A stretch of DNA of 64,000 nucleotides from Pelodera strongyloides (Eukaryota; Nematoda; Chromadorea; Rhabditida; Rhabditidae). The DNA lies in assembly GCA_036852015.1 (NCBI GenBank), contig JAANDG010000086.1:248001-312000 (forward strand), written 5' to 3'. The translations under genes and the position numbers were made by a program. Shown here one piece after another: positions 15,201-27,276 of the stretch. Each line of letters begins with the position of its first letter. The stretch's first letter is position 1. The notes below the pieces were generated by a model. The model had not been told where the DNA came from. It saw nothing but the letters and a program-made list of their open reading frames with translations, and ran no database searches.

Positions 15201-18200
15201 AATACCCAAAAATAACAATAAGCGCTCTTTTGCTTTTTCAAATTTACTAAGACAATGTGGGTTTGCAAATCTAATATGGCCATGGCAGAGTAATAATGAA
15301 ACGTCTTGAAAAAGAGAAAAAGGACATTTTTCTGTAAAAATCCGCTATAAATCTGTCCACATTTTCTAGGCGAAACGCCGTAGCCGTAGCATGTTAGTGT
15401 GGACAATAGCCCGCTAATCCTATAACAAAAGCATCTATTGTTCTGCTTGACTCTGTGTAATAATGATTTATGATTATCATCTGAATGGATAAATAAAGAT
15501 AACACATGTGATGCCCTTAGCGGAGTGCAGGGACCTATTTTAATATAGAAATACATAAGACTAGTTTTGCACTTTTATGATATGCATATGCATCAGAGGG
15601 AGACTCATTGTTACGACATTGCTGTATTACGGTAGTCGAAGGGTAATATTACGGTAGTCTTTGTATGCGTAGCACGGTAAGCATTAGGACAAAATGTTAA
15701 AAAACATTAAAGTGAGACCCGTCTTCGCAAGAGATCTGAACTCCGCGCTGGTCCCGTGCCTGAAGTACACGTACACGGTATGGAAATTAACAGATGGTAT
15801 AAGCATAATAACAGCAAGTTTCAAGTATGCACAAAAAAGGAACGTCTTACTGTACAGACGCATTTAAGTGGTTACACTTTGGTGTTTTTAAACTTGTACG
15901 TATTCATGCATATCATTGGCGCACATTGAGCTATATTCGAAGGCTTCAAGCGCAATTGCGCCAAAGTAACGCAAGATCATGGCGACGTCAACATTTGAGA
16001 ACCGCACACTATCGGAGTTTTCCCAATTTTCGAAAAACAACTTACAGAAAGCAGTGAGAAACTATGAAAAGTTAAATAAAATTGTGTCGCTTGGTGAAAA
16101 AATCAATTTCTGACTAGAAAAAATATGAGCTATAGATTTTTTCTAGTAAGGAATGAGCATTTTTGTTAAAAACAGGCCAAATCAGGACTATTGTTTGCCG
16201 CTCTTGCGCAATTCAACAACGTAATCAGTGCTTATTTTTAATATAGAAGAAATAATAGGGAACAATGGCAGATCTTTAACATAGAGTAACTATATGTTGG
16301 TTATATTGTTTCGTTCTGAACTCTTGAAAATTTTCGCGCAAAAAATATGTACTTCTTCTTGTTGAAACAGAGTATTTGTGATAAATAGCAAAATCTAAAA
16401 ATTTGCTTTATGTTCTAATGTATAAAGCTAAGTAAGTCGGGTTCAGCGTTACTAAAAAGAGTAAAGTGTCTAAACCCGAGGTGCTCCATTTCAAAGCCCA
16501 TTAAACTTCTCGACGTGTTGGTAACGAGTATAGATTTTGACAAAATGCGCGGAGTTCCTTATCTTTATGAGTCGGAGTCCTATATTCCAAGCATCCAAGC
16601 TATACATAGTTACCGATGGTTACGTTCATGTCCCAGTTACCCAAGCAGACAGTGTAATTCAATAGGAAAGATATGGATCGGTAACTTTAGTAAACATCCT
16701 GGTAACACAGAAAACCGAAGAGACTATAGGCTATGCAGCGAGTGAAATTATAAAACATTTCCGTTCGTTCTTTGCATCAACTTGCCTGTGTGTTCATATA
16801 AATGAACAAACGATTTATCTCCAGGGCACAGCCGAAGGTGACCAATTTTCGACGGTTTTCAAAAAAACTTGGTCATCGTCACCAAATGGTCACCAAATGG
16901 TCACCAAATGGTTTGGTCCAGGAAAAACCGTCGCAAAATGGGTTTCTCCGCTTCTTTCGCAGGTGCACAATCATATTCCGTATTATATACATTATGTTCC
17001 TGATCTGATCCTAATGAGATGGGAGCAGAAAAAATATAAATCCTCGGACTTACCTTTTCCACGAAACATTACACTTTTCAATAACCAGTTTTCAACCTCC
17101 ACAAACCTTTTTATTATTGTTCACCGGCACTGGCAACTTTGATTTGTTATTGATAGAAGGGCTCCAAATTACGGTATTTTTGGTAGTTCCTTTCTTCGTT
17201 TCAGGTCGTTTTTCCATTACAAAATCGATAGAGATGATAAACTTACTCCAGAAATCGATAAATTATTAGTATATGAAAATAGTCCATTAAAAACTAAGTG
17301 TACACGTACAGTGCAAGAATTACGAAAAAGTGAAATATCTGAATTTTGACAGCTCCCAGAGGGGTTGACCATGCTACCTAGCCTAGCCTAGGGCCTTGTT
17401 TCACAACAAATACAACCACGTAAGACCATCATGATTACCATCATGAAAATGTCCTTTTACTTTAAATGATCAGGCACTTGAAAACCGTTATGCTGCTTAT
17501 TTTCCCACTTATTCAAGAGCCTAATCTGCCTAATCGTCATAACATTCATATAGCTTGTGAACCAATCATCGACGAGGTGAATAAAATTAGTACAGGCTTT
17601 TGTGGAAAGGGTTTTATGTTATTTAGTTTTAAATATTAAATATTTATTAACACATAAAATGTTTTCAAAATTTTCTTTTGCCTTTTTTAAAGCAGAGATT
17701 CAAGTAAAAAACCGAAACCTGATTCCGATAAATTATGTTTCGCTTCACTAACTATCCTTGTACCATATATGAGGCCAGAAATAAGAATTTTGGCAATGTA
17801 ATATTTCTATGCATATACTATCGCAACTCGGCAAATATAATATGTTGGAACAAGGTTATAAATAAAGCTGAAACTTTAGTTAACACGTACAATAAAATAA
17901 ATACGAAGCGAACACGAACATGTGCGCAGTTTATAGATATGAATAAGAAAATTGAAAGTAAATGGAAGATATGCAGTGATGTGTGTAAAAACTGTGAGCT
18001 TTGATTGAGCGGATTGTGAGCCGCGTGTTTTTTAATTAAGCCGCAAGATCGCGGCTAGCGAGTCCAACTACCAACTGCATTACCATATCTTGAATGAAAA
18101 TAAATACAATTACAGTAAAAAATCGCGCAGTTATTTGCATACAGTATATGGGAATACAGCGTTTAATATATGTTTCATTTAAATTAATCTGAAATATATT

Positions 18201-21200
18201 CTATAAAAGTTAGCGTATGTAGCTGACGTAATAAAATAAGTACATCACCGTAGCAACTATTATACAATAATGGGTACAAACGGTTCAGACATCTAGCTTT
18301 CCTACTCGAATGAAATTATTTAGAAATTATTTTTTGTGTTACCTTTAAATTATGCCATTTAAGTGAACTGTAATCAGTCAATGATAATGATTTGATGACA
18401 AGCTTTCGTGTAGATTTAGTTTAAAAAAAATTCCTACTGTACAAATACAGTTTCTTCTACCAAATTCAAATATAAGAGAATATGAAAAAGGTTAAAGTGA
18501 CATTCCGGCCGGTTTTTGAAACGCACGTAGACAGTTGCGTCCTTACGTATTTATGCAAATTTACGCGTATTTAAGTCGTTTTTTTTTATTATTTAAATTT
18601 ATGTGCATTTGCATAAAGTGCATAAGAATGCCGGTGTACGGTGTATTCGATGTGTTTCAAAAACAGGCCAGTATTTCGCTAGGTTAGACCAGTCTTCGCA
18701 AGAGCTTTGAGTCTAAGAGAATATGAAAAGTTTATTTACAAAAATTATATCAGAAATGAGAAAAATGGAAAATTCATGCTGCATGTTGGGGGCTCAATGT
18801 CTGCGCGACTACATTTCTCTCCTACAAAATTAGGCAGAAATTCCCTTGTGATTTGGCAACATTTCTTCACATTTCATGAGAAAATTTTAATTGTTTGGAT
18901 TGCACGTGGCATAAAGAAAATGTGGAAAAATATATAACAAGTCGATGCCATTGATCAAAGTTTAGCAGCTTTTTTTTTGGCGGCACCTCTTCATTGAGGG
19001 ACGGACAACCAACAAGACAGGGTTTGAGTGCCTTAGTCAGGACAGTTGAAAACGCTGTGGTGAATACAGAATACATACGCTAGTGAGAGAAAAGATAAGA
19101 TTATTAGCAAATGTTTGGGTATCATCTTCACATCTCTTTACAATAAAATAAACAGTCTAAAGAATAATCCTAACAAGTAAACAATAACAGCGAGAGTAAA
19201 ACTAAAGAAAAATAAGGACATTATGATCAATAATTAATTTTACGGTAAATGCTTTGACAACAAAACTAGCATACTTAGCATTTTATTAAACTGAAGCGAA
19301 AGTAAGTCTTATATTCTGTATGTTCTAGTGCGGAGAAATTGATTTTATATTAGCCCCGAATACTACAAATTAAATTCCCGCGGTATAATACAAAACTCCC
19401 AGATTCCAATGAACAAAATACACAAAAGAAAGAAAATGTGATTATGATCAGAAAATCGGAAAAGGGAGCCTGGAATTAAAGGGTATATACCTCTAGGCAA
19501 GCAAAAAAGGTGGTTCTGGTTTATGCCCATTCATCGCGGTAAATTGGCTAACAAGCGGCGTGAAAACGGCTTGCAACATTTATGTGGCAACGCAGTTGCG
19601 AAGACGATGCACATGAAATAAGAGATATTCGCAGGTTTGTTTGCCGGTCTAACGCCGCTTTCACGCGAAACCCGCGTGTCTTTATTTATAAAATTAAAGA
19701 ATATTATATTCACTGTGAACATGTGCCCTAATTTGTCCACAACCTTATTTGGAACAGAATACGCATAAATGTTAAAGATAGTCATAATCAATACAGCAAA
19801 AAAAATTGTCAGAGACGAAGATTATTTCTTTATAGAAATATGAACGGACAAAATTGCGCGAGATTTGCACGCATGATCGCATCAACGAGGGCAAAAATAT
19901 CCCCTACTTTAATTATTTACTTTTGGTTTATGATTATCTATGACCAGACGGCTATCGCCGCCTCAGGCCACTTTCAAAGTTTAAAATGCAGGAACAGTGA
20001 GAAAACTTGGGTGAAACGTTTGCAACGTATCTTGAACAATCATTAAATAACATTCGCATTTCGTGCTCGAGACTGGGCTTCGGCTAGCCTTTTACAGCCT
20101 TTAGATATTCTAATTTTCGTTTCGTTCACACAAACAAAAAAGTAAACTTCTCTAATTTATATAATAAGATTATATTATGTATTGATTTTTTTTAAAGAAT
20201 TTTGACAATCGTTTTCATTTATTTCCTCAACATTGGCACAATTATTTGACACAATTGCAATATTATGATTACCAGTCAGATGGGCCACCTGACGCGGCTT
20301 TCCATTATCGAAAAAAGATGGCATTCCTATGTGAAACTTACGAACCGTATCTCTACTATCTACTATCTTCCCCCAAGTTTAAACGAAAACACATACTTTA
20401 AATATATGGTAATGGCGATATTCAAAATGCGTTGCAATATTTAGGAGTAGAGATGTTCAACATACGTTTCAATATATGGAAGTGGATATCTTCCTCCTAG
20501 CTCAACCACAGTAAAAACTAAACGAGTATGGGTACAACTAATAAGACACGATTCTTGTACGACTAACCGTGGATAAATTTCCTACTAAAGTTGACACGCC
20601 ACGTTAAATCTAGAAGATAATACTCCAGAAAACAAGGAAACGAGCAATTTGGTCATGGCATCAACATTATTATGAGTTGCTGCCCGTTATTTTTGTTACG
20701 TAAACGTGGAACATTAGTCCGAAAAGACAATCTGCTTTAGGGTTTGTTTGAGAGGCGCGCATAGAGAAAATCTGCAGATGTATTATTATTTCTTTTAAAC
20801 AAGTTAAGTATTTATTGGTTGAATGCCGCTAACAAGAGAAGAAATACATCGTGAACGAGGAACGAACTAGCCGAGAGTTCCGTTGCGGCAGGACTAACAA
20901 TAAGGAACAACGGAAAATTTCGGTAACGGTACTGCTGAGTAACTTACCTGCCAAGCTAAGGGAGAACCAGAGCCAATCAAGTCCAACAATATCCCAGGTG
21001 TTGGGTCCGAGATTTTTATAGTAATAGACCCCAACCACAGAAATCGAATAATATGTAAATTGTGAATGTTCTACAAATCATAGAAAAAACAGCCCTACTG
21101 TGTTGCAGCAATTGGTTGATAATTAACAATAATCAATTGGCTCTTACCTGTATAATAATGTCGCAGTTGTGAGTTCCGATGGTGGTAGTTCGAGATGGTA

Positions 21201-21243
21201 GCCGTAGTGTCAGAAGGTTATTTGACGAATACCGACGCAGCAT
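1..21243 (-). CDS. FHA-domain/coiled-coil protein, FHAD1-like; 3' end outside window
   Basis: Coding exons in gene order: 21148-21243, 14060-14182, 13678-13764, 13181-13252, 12817-12958, 12325-12402, 12082-12187, 11415-11512, 11142-11218, 10626-10744, 10278-10365, 9872-9979, 5947-6060, 5534-5596, 5171-5315, 4665-4843, 3650-3742, 3332-3433, 2946-3054, 2372-2426, 1742-2015, 1462-1531, 1019-1175 and 1-794 (open at the edge). Phases match at every junction, giving at least 1,116 residues. The start ATG follows a TTTCAG at 21251-21256, a likely trans-splice site. Residues about 13-97 form an FHA fold (TTIGTHNCD, IHASIEY, TQVNG, GDLVSFG), spacing like FHAD1. Middle exons are heptad-like and charged, so probably coiled coil; the C-terminal exons are acidic, Ser/Thr-rich and probably disordered. 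FHA domains usually bind phosphothreonine, but the expected Arg and Ser are Thr24 and Ala37 here. The cellular role is unknown. A nested gene lies in the 6061-9871 intron. The exon chain is firm; the FHAD1 relationship is an inference. Confidence 0.87.
2822..2911 (+). mobile_element. Non-LTR retrotransposon 3' tail with (ATT)n end
   Basis: Shares TTTGTGCGCA and TAATAAATTATTATTA with 22265-22312; lies just downstream of the FHA-gene exon ending at 2946. Confidence 0.4.
4401..4504. repeat. 54-bp GC-rich tandem duplication
   Basis: Two adjacent units start CGAAGTTTGTAAACGACGCG (4401) and CGAAGTTTGCAAACGATGCG (4455), both ending in CTCGGG-x-GCTCTGG. In an FHA-gene intron. Confidence 0.85.
5745..5935. 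repeat. G-family dispersed repeat, copy 1
   Basis: Several spaced forms of GGTGACCA / GGTCACCAAATG with CCGTCACCAAATGGG at the right end. In an intron of the FHA gene. Confidence 0.5.
6752..9551 (+). CDS. Hypothetical protein nested antisense in an intron of the FHA gene
   Basis: Eight exons (6752-6915, 7054-7160, 7375-7487, 7670-7814, 8126-8238, 8364-8438, 9018-9141, 9355-9551) join in frame to 345 residues. A TTTTAG acceptor at 6741-6746 sits five bases before the ATG, suggesting SL trans-splicing. Residues about 55-190 look like a compact beta-rich domain (FMRIWQYNDVPVRIW, YKLRVHCQSD, QLRLYVGNDSYNVPIVKL). A Ser/Lys-rich stretch with a basic patch (AKRKKIFR, a possible nuclear signal) follows, then a short helical Cys-containing segment and a Thr/Ser/Glu-rich disordered C-terminus. 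I do not recognise the family. The whole gene lies in one intron of the minus-strand FHA gene. The exon 7 donor (GTGGGA) is weak, and the last acceptor at 9354 was chosen because the nearer CAG at 9374 breaks the frame. AATAAA at 9547-9552 overlaps the stop codon. Confidence 0.8.
6931..6993. repeat. CT microsatellite
   Basis: Nearly pure (CT)n in intron 1 of the nested plus-strand gene. Confidence 0.95.
8713..8954 (+). mobile_element. F-family dispersed repeat, copy 1
   Basis: Begins ACCAGACGGCTGACGCCGCC and ends TTTATATAATAAGATT; about 240 bp shared with 56213-56464. In intron 6 of the nested plus-strand gene. Confidence 0.65.
9210..9330. repeat. GA microsatellite
   Basis: Interrupted (GA)n of about 120 bp in the last intron of the nested plus-strand gene. 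Confidence 0.95.
10021..10167. mobile_element. E-family inverted-repeat element, copy 1
   Basis: Ends with CTCGTATGCACGAACACCGG and mirror CTTCGTGCATACGGTCACTG; interior contains GGATCACGCAAATCAGCGAT, shared with copy 2. In an intron of the FHA gene. Confidence 0.7.
11721..12019. mobile_element. E-family inverted-repeat element, copy 2 with nested inverted repeat
   Basis: Outer ends CAGTGACCGTACGCATGAA and GGTTCGTGCATACCGCCACA. A second inverted repeat (about 11768-11883, GAGCTTTTTCCAAGAAGTCT and mirror) lies inside its left half. Confidence 0.65.
16836..16943. repeat. G-family dispersed repeat, copy 2
   Basis: GGTCACCAAAT-type units occur three times in a row at 16881-16912, followed by AAAACCGTCGCAAAATGGG. 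Confidence 0.6.
18492..18681. mobile_element. A-family TTAA MITE, copy 1
   Basis: Palindromic element: left end TTAAAGTGACATTCCGGCCG and GGTTTTTGAAACGCA, right end mirrors it (TGTTTCAAAAAC ... GTATTTCGCT). The right TTAA is lost. Confidence 0.7.
19944..20174 (+). mobile_element. F-family dispersed repeat, copy 2
   Basis: Begins ACCAGACGGCTATCGCCGCC and ends TTTATATAATAAGATTA; the middle is diverged. Confidence 0.5.
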
Positions 21244-22229
21244 TATAAACCTGAAATTAATTAAGAACCTTAACCACATATTCGTTGCTTATATGGATGA
21301 GATCTGGTCGCCATTGTCGTTTTTAGTTCCTTTCTTTTGAGTATTTTACCTAACTTGGGTCATTTCCCCTCCGGAGATGCAGTCACGAAAGGGGATAACG
21401 ATTGACTTTCAAATTAGTTTTTTTTTCAAAGTCTATTTTTTGTAGCTTGTTAGCATGTTATTTTTTACACTCCATCAGCAATGAATTTAATTCTACGCTC
21501 GGTATACTGTAGGCGCGTCGTTCATCTATGTAGTTTAGTAGTTAGGTCGTTAGGTCGCCAGGGCCAGCCTTAGGAGAAGTGAAACTTTCTTTTAATAATT
21601 TGATCTTTGTACTCGATGCGCTGTACACTGAACCCACCTCTGTGTTCCTTCTTCCTAACTAGAGTTATGTGGGTCGCATGAATTTGTCGTCACATCTTCT
21701 GCCCATTAAAACTTGAAAAGATTCTGAAAAGTTGTCTCTTGAGGAAAAACGCAAGCAAAATATTTGTAGAAAGAGTGTGCATCTTCGACTTCTCAGGAAA
21801 CGTAGTGGTGTAAATATTACAAACAATAAACGTATATGTGTAAATAGAAGTACAATCGACGACAACAATGATGAGGAAACGGTAGTTGAGTTATTTACTG
21901 AGTTTATAAAGTTTCTACTGTCACGCTGAGTTGTTATTCCGAGAAAAATCGTTCAGTTTGGCAAACTAAAACCTAGACACCTTTACACGACGCTTTTTCA
22001 ATAGTAAATTCCCATTATATTAACGTTTTTAAGAGGTTACGACCAACTTTTTCCAACATTTTCTCATAAGAATGGGTGGCCGTTAATTGAAATCTACTGG
22101 AAAAGTGCAGAGGTTTACAATTACTAAAACAACGTCAAGCGCGACGTAAAATAATCCGAACTAATGATAGTGCAATCTCCCAGCATTTCCGCTTACCTTT
22201 ACACATGTACCTTATGTCCCTTATTACCG

Positions 22230-22312
22230 TTTTCCTGTCTTAATTGTATTTATTGTCTTAATTATGTATGTTTGTGCGCACCTTTGTGGTGTAATAAATT
22301 ATTATTATCTAG
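22230..22312 (+). mobile_element. Non-LTR retrotransposon 3' tail with (ATT)n end
   Basis: Ends GTGTAATAAATTATTATTAT after a TTTGTGCGCACC segment. The same arrangement occurs at 2866-2911 (TTTGTGCGCATC ... GTAATAAATTATTATTAC), and related tails end near 37378 and 44138. Confidence 0.45.
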
Positions 22313-22369
22313 TTCAATTGTGAGTTGGTGAGAAGATCAGAAGGGTAGAGAAGGGTTGTACCAAAGGAC

Positions 22370-22570
22370 ACAAAGAAACCATTTGGCGACCAAATAGCGA
22401 CTGTGTGAAGTGTGAACTTGTGAACTCGTGGCGACAAATTATTCTCGAAAACCGTCGGAAACTGATCTTCGTATAGGTATAGTCTCTAATGGTAAGTCGT
22501 AAGTTGTTGCTAAATGGTCGGTGATCGGTCACCAAATGGTCATGCGATGGAAACCATTTCGAGATTGGTT
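22370..22570. repeat. G-family dispersed repeat, copy 3
   Basis: ACCATTTGGCGACCAAATAG and GGTCACCAAATGGTCATGCG; same motif set as the other G copies. Confidence 0.5.
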
Positions 22571-22786
22571 CATCAATGAGAAAATGTCGACCATAGGAAA
22601 CCCCTAACAATAGGGCCAGTTCGCATAATCGCATAACTTCCTGGTACCTTATTTGGTGAAATCTGCTTCAAAACACGATCTGTAGAATATAATGTATAAT
22701 ACATTCTTATTTCCGTTGCTTAGCAAGCAAGTACAAACAAAAAGTATGAAAAGCAGGTGCATAAGTACGCATAAAGTTAGTGAGTT

Positions 22787-22957
22787 TTAAGCGGTATGAC
22801 ACGTGATCTATGAATTATGTTGGACAACCATATATTCTATGCAACATTGGGTACCCAGCTGGGTATTTCTGGCACTGAGTGGATGCTAATTTGCATATAA
22901 TACATTGAAATGTGGATATTTTCCTTCTTTCAAAAACTCGCTCCATACCGCTTTATA
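22787..22957. mobile_element. H-family TTAA-type MITE, copy 1
   Basis: Starts TTAAGCGGTATGACACG and ends CCATACCGCTTTATAA; the right TTAA is mutated. Confidence 0.55.
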
Positions 22958-24248
22958 AAAACTAATATTCATTTAAATTATGAAATTGCAAGACATTGAG
23001 GAAAAGAGTATAATAATGTATTGAATACTCATAGAACACAAAAAAACACAAGAAACCAAGAAATAAACGTTTTATTTTTATTCATTCCTTAGGTTCAACC
23101 TAGACACAGCAAATTCAGCTGATTTTCAGATCCTATGAAAAGTTTCTAGTTTGCAACAATTCCCAAACAAAACCTAATTAGCATGCGAATTGCATCAAAA
23201 TAACATTTGTTTAGTACAACGGGCGAACACCGGAATTGCCCGGTCTGCGGAACATATTAGTATAATGTCACCATGACGACTAGACGAGTTTAGAATGGAT
23301 TTAGCAACGGTTTAGTATCCATATGACGTTGTGACAGACGTCTACTTCATTCGCATATCTATTGTAGGATTTAGGAGCAATATTAGGAGACAGTTAATTA
23401 GCATAGAACTCATAAGTAATTATTAAATGACGCTTGACTTAATTGAAACACCAGCACAACCAATTACTACTCCCGAGAGTCCCTGAGGCCCTGAGGAATA
23501 TTATGACTCGCTATGAAAATTAAGGAAAATACCAGAAATTATTATGTTACCATACATAAAACATTACATAAAAAAATTGCATAAAGATGCTGGGCAACAT
23601 ATCTGATTTCACTAGGAAATGAAATGAGAAAAAAAACATCATACAACGTTGGAAGGTGGAATTATTTGTCAACCGCACGCGAAAATAATAATCTGATGAT
23701 TTTCGCGTACAGATTATTTTACGCCGGTCCCCAATTTCTGAGGAATCCCCCATTTCCCAACATGAGACGCCATAATATCCATTCTGCCCGCGTGTTGCAT
23801 TATTCTTGCGCTTTTTTCGCACTTTTTCTGCACGATTCCCGCACCGCGGCGACCTTTTGAACACCACCGTCCGTTTCGCTTTAATGTGCGCTCGAGAAAG
23901 CTTTATAGATGGTCCAGAGACGACTAGAGAACACAGGAAAAGAGGAGAGCAACGAGACGTTGGACCTCTTTCTATACGGTCGTTTAAGGCTTTTTCGTGA
24001 CGCTAACACTTACATGGCATCGTTAACGTTGTTTAGGGTTAAGAGACGTCCCTCGCAGTGTCGGGCACGAAATACATCAACAACTAATACGTAGACTTAC
24101 TGAGAATCCAAAAGCACCTAACCCGTGGTTGGGTGACAGGGGCCTAAACTTTTAAAAATACGAACCAAGAAGTATACATAATCGTGCGGCCATCCCCTAC
24201 TTACTTATCCCTAACTTCACTCTAGGCACGAACAAAAATAGTGATTTT

Positions 24249-24411
24249 TTAAAGCGGTATCCCAAATGGTTTGTGAAACTTGTGCTGGAGAACTGCATTC
24301 CCATTTATTGTATGTCATAAGTCTTCGGTTCAGAGTTCAGACGAGCACAAAAATTTGCAATTATGGGAATACATTTATGAACTATCAACGCCGCATGCCA
24401 TACCACTTTAA
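24249..24411. mobile_element. H-family TTAA-type MITE, copy 2
   Basis: Starts TTAAAGCGGTATCCC and ends GCCATACCACTTTAA. Confidence 0.6.
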
Positions 24412-25280
24412 AGTTTTCGGCCGACATGAAAAAGACGCATGTGCTTACAATTAAACAACCCCTTATAAAAATTACGGTTTCATTCATTCATTTTATCTTT
24501 GTACCTTTATGTTTTTAATAAAAAATAATGTCATCGATCTATGCTTACGAACATTGCTTCCGTTCACAAGTGACTTTTCAATGAACAAAAATAAATGTTG
24601 TTCCGCATTGTTTATAGGCCGTGCACTTTGTCTTTGTGATTTGCCATTTCACACTCAAAATACCGTATATATACTACAATAAAGCAGACAATAGCAACAC
24701 AAATTTTCACGTTAGGTTGCGCACGCTCGATAATGGCATCATGTATAGGTAGAGGCTGAATCACCCTTTATAATGGCTTTATTTGTATGGATCGGTTTCA
24801 TTCTTTTCCGACTACGCTTTGACCTTTGGTAGGGGAAATTTCATTGCGATATACGCACAAAAAAAAAGTAGCATAAAAACAGAATGGATGAATGTTTGAA
24901 TAATGTGGCTGGGTACGGTAAGCTAGGCAACGATTAGAAATGGTAACATTGAAATTTTATTGAATTCATAATGTGAGCATGGGTATGGTAGTTCTTAACT
25001 TATTGTCACATGACTTAAGTGAAAATGTAAGACAACGAGGTAAAGTAATTAGACATAAACGCTGAGGACACGGCGCAGAGGCCCTAGCATGGGAAGACAG
25101 CATGCCCGGCTTCAGGTATCTTGTGGTTAGTCTGCTAGGGAAGCAGCAGCTAATGACTGGCAAATGCATTCATTAGAAATTTTACGTCTCTAAAAATACA
25201 AGAAATTATCGAGTAAGTAGGACGCTGCCAATTCCTCACTGAAAATCGACAGTTTTCCAAGAATTGCAGAAGCTGAGCCC

Positions 25281-25571
25281 GTTTTCACCAACATTTACTT
25301 CCGGCATAAATTTTTCAAAAAGGTACATTTTGTTAGGTTAAGTAAATGTATGACTGAAGTACGTTGCAACACGCGCTTTGATGTATTTCACCAACAACAG
25401 GCCAGCACGGGATTTGGCGATTTGCCAACCCTGTAGACAATGAAAATATTGAAGTGCCGGGATACTTCCACCTTTTTGGTCTAAGTACGCCTCCCATACT
25501 ATATTCTTACTCCTGTCAAAAAGGAACTTAACCTAAGTACCTTTTTGACAGAAGTAAATGTTGGTGAAAAC
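25281..25571. mobile_element. I-family inverted-repeat element, copy 1
   Basis: GTTTTCACCAACATTTACTT on the left is mirrored by AAGTAAATGTTGGTGAAAAC on the right; no coding content. Confidence 0.65.
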
Positions 25572-27047
25572 AGCCTCTGGTGATTTCTACATTTTCCGGA
25601 TTTCTCCAATCCCCCTTTGAATGTTGCCCCCTCTACCTGCACTGTTGCCACATGTCCCCCAATGTCCCGTGCTCCTCTTTCGCTTCCCAGTCGCGGGGAG
25701 TTTTTTGCCTCCCCAAACGACCTCTCCCCCTCCCAAGACCACCCGTATCTCTCCCCCAAGACCACCCATATAACATCGTGTGTGGTGGTCCGTGCGCGCC
25801 GTCATCTGAAAGAAGCAAGGTTAACGACCATGGGCAAAAAATCTGAAATCTATGACCGAGGCCTTAGCCAAAGTATCTAAGCCCCCAATACTGGGTATTG
25901 CGCAAAATCAAGAGGCTCTTTTTGTGGACATTATGCAAGGCTGCTAGTAAGGGGTGGAAACATTTGCCTTTGTAGCATCTGCAGCATATCATACATATAC
26001 TGTGGATAGCAGAGTGATTGGAGCTTACCCAAATGATTGTGCAAATAATTAGAAACTTTATTGTTTCTGGCAACGCAAGTAAACAAAATTAGAAACCTTT
26101 ATTGTTTCTGGCAACGCTAGTAAACAACTTGGGCCCGTATAAAAAAAGCAATTATCTATTTGTAAGAATATTACATTGTTACATTGTGATGACATAATTC
26201 GCAATTGCAAAGATGGTTACGCTTTAGGGCCGACAAGTGTGATACTTTAGCCTTTGAAACAAAAGTAACGCATATTGCCGTTCACAAAAACACTGTTTTT
26301 GCATTTGCAGCATTTTCATATACTCCCCTCCCTCTCTCTGCTGTGAATAATACCAACAACGTTCTGCATTGGTTCATAAATTTTGACATAACTCCCATGC
26401 AAAAATTGCCACCCATACCTAGTGCAGCACATAACACTTTGTCAAACAAAAGAATAGTGGACATTTACGGGATTCCCGACTTTTTTTCACTTTCACTACA
26501 ATGATGTTTATGTTGGGCATTCTGATGTCACATATGTAACATCTACGTATGTGACATCGTTATCATCATTGTAGTGATAATTGACAGGCAGAAATTCTGT
26601 CACTAATGTTTGTGACAGAATCACTAATGTTTCAAAACCTCTTCTAATATAGTACGCGCTAAGTTTCGATAGTTTTTTTGTCAGCAGTATGGAAGTTTAC
26701 GCGGTCCTTTATGATTGTTAGCGTGAGTTAGGTAAGGTAAAGGTTCTATTGTGCATACCCAATTGACATATAACATTTGGTACGGTGACAATGACAATAA
26801 CAATAACCTCCATACCATCGAAAATGGCGCCTTCCTTTCACATATATAATGTCAATGGACGACTAACGACCTTTGATATTTCACCACAGTGTCACGTACC
26901 TATTGTCGATTGTCACTGTTTTTAGGCTGATTGTGTGCACGTAAGAGAAATTCTGAAAGCCTTTGTTTGATTTTTGTATATAGACGGTAGGTGCTTGATA
27001 TATTTTTCCTTCTGTTTGTAGGCACTGGTGCAGGATAGAATACCCCA

Positions 27048-27177
27048 GTGGCCGTATGCACGAACCCTGGGAGTTTTGTCTCTGCGTGCCGATGATTCGT
27101 GTGATCCCAATATCCGTGTCTTAGCGCCCACTAAGAGGCGGGAGCATATTCCCGGTGATCGTGCATACGACCACTGA
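27048..27177. mobile_element. E-family inverted-repeat element, copy 3
   Basis: CAGTGGCCGTATGCACGAAC at the left mirrored by GATCGTGCATACGACCACTG at the right. Confidence 0.7.
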
Positions 27178-27276
27178 ATAGAGAAAACCGAGTGTAGCAA
27201 ATTGTGCCTTTCTGGTGCATCCTAAGGAAAAAAATGCTATGTTTCAATGATGTCCCTTGTTTGTTGTTCAAAATAG

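Larger units (their letters stand above)
14183..21147 (-). other. First intron of the FHA gene, about 7 kb
   Basis: No convincing nested gene is seen. The intron is AT-rich and carries an A-family MITE (18492-18681), an F-family repeat (19944-20174), a G-family repeat (16836-16943) and a GC-rich patch near 14870-14960. An exon-like open segment at 20948-21070 is described under findings. Confidence 0.6.

Noticed and set aside
25499..25880. Pro-rich frames on both strands
   Set aside because: C-rich skewed sequence next to an inverted-repeat element; no partner exons.
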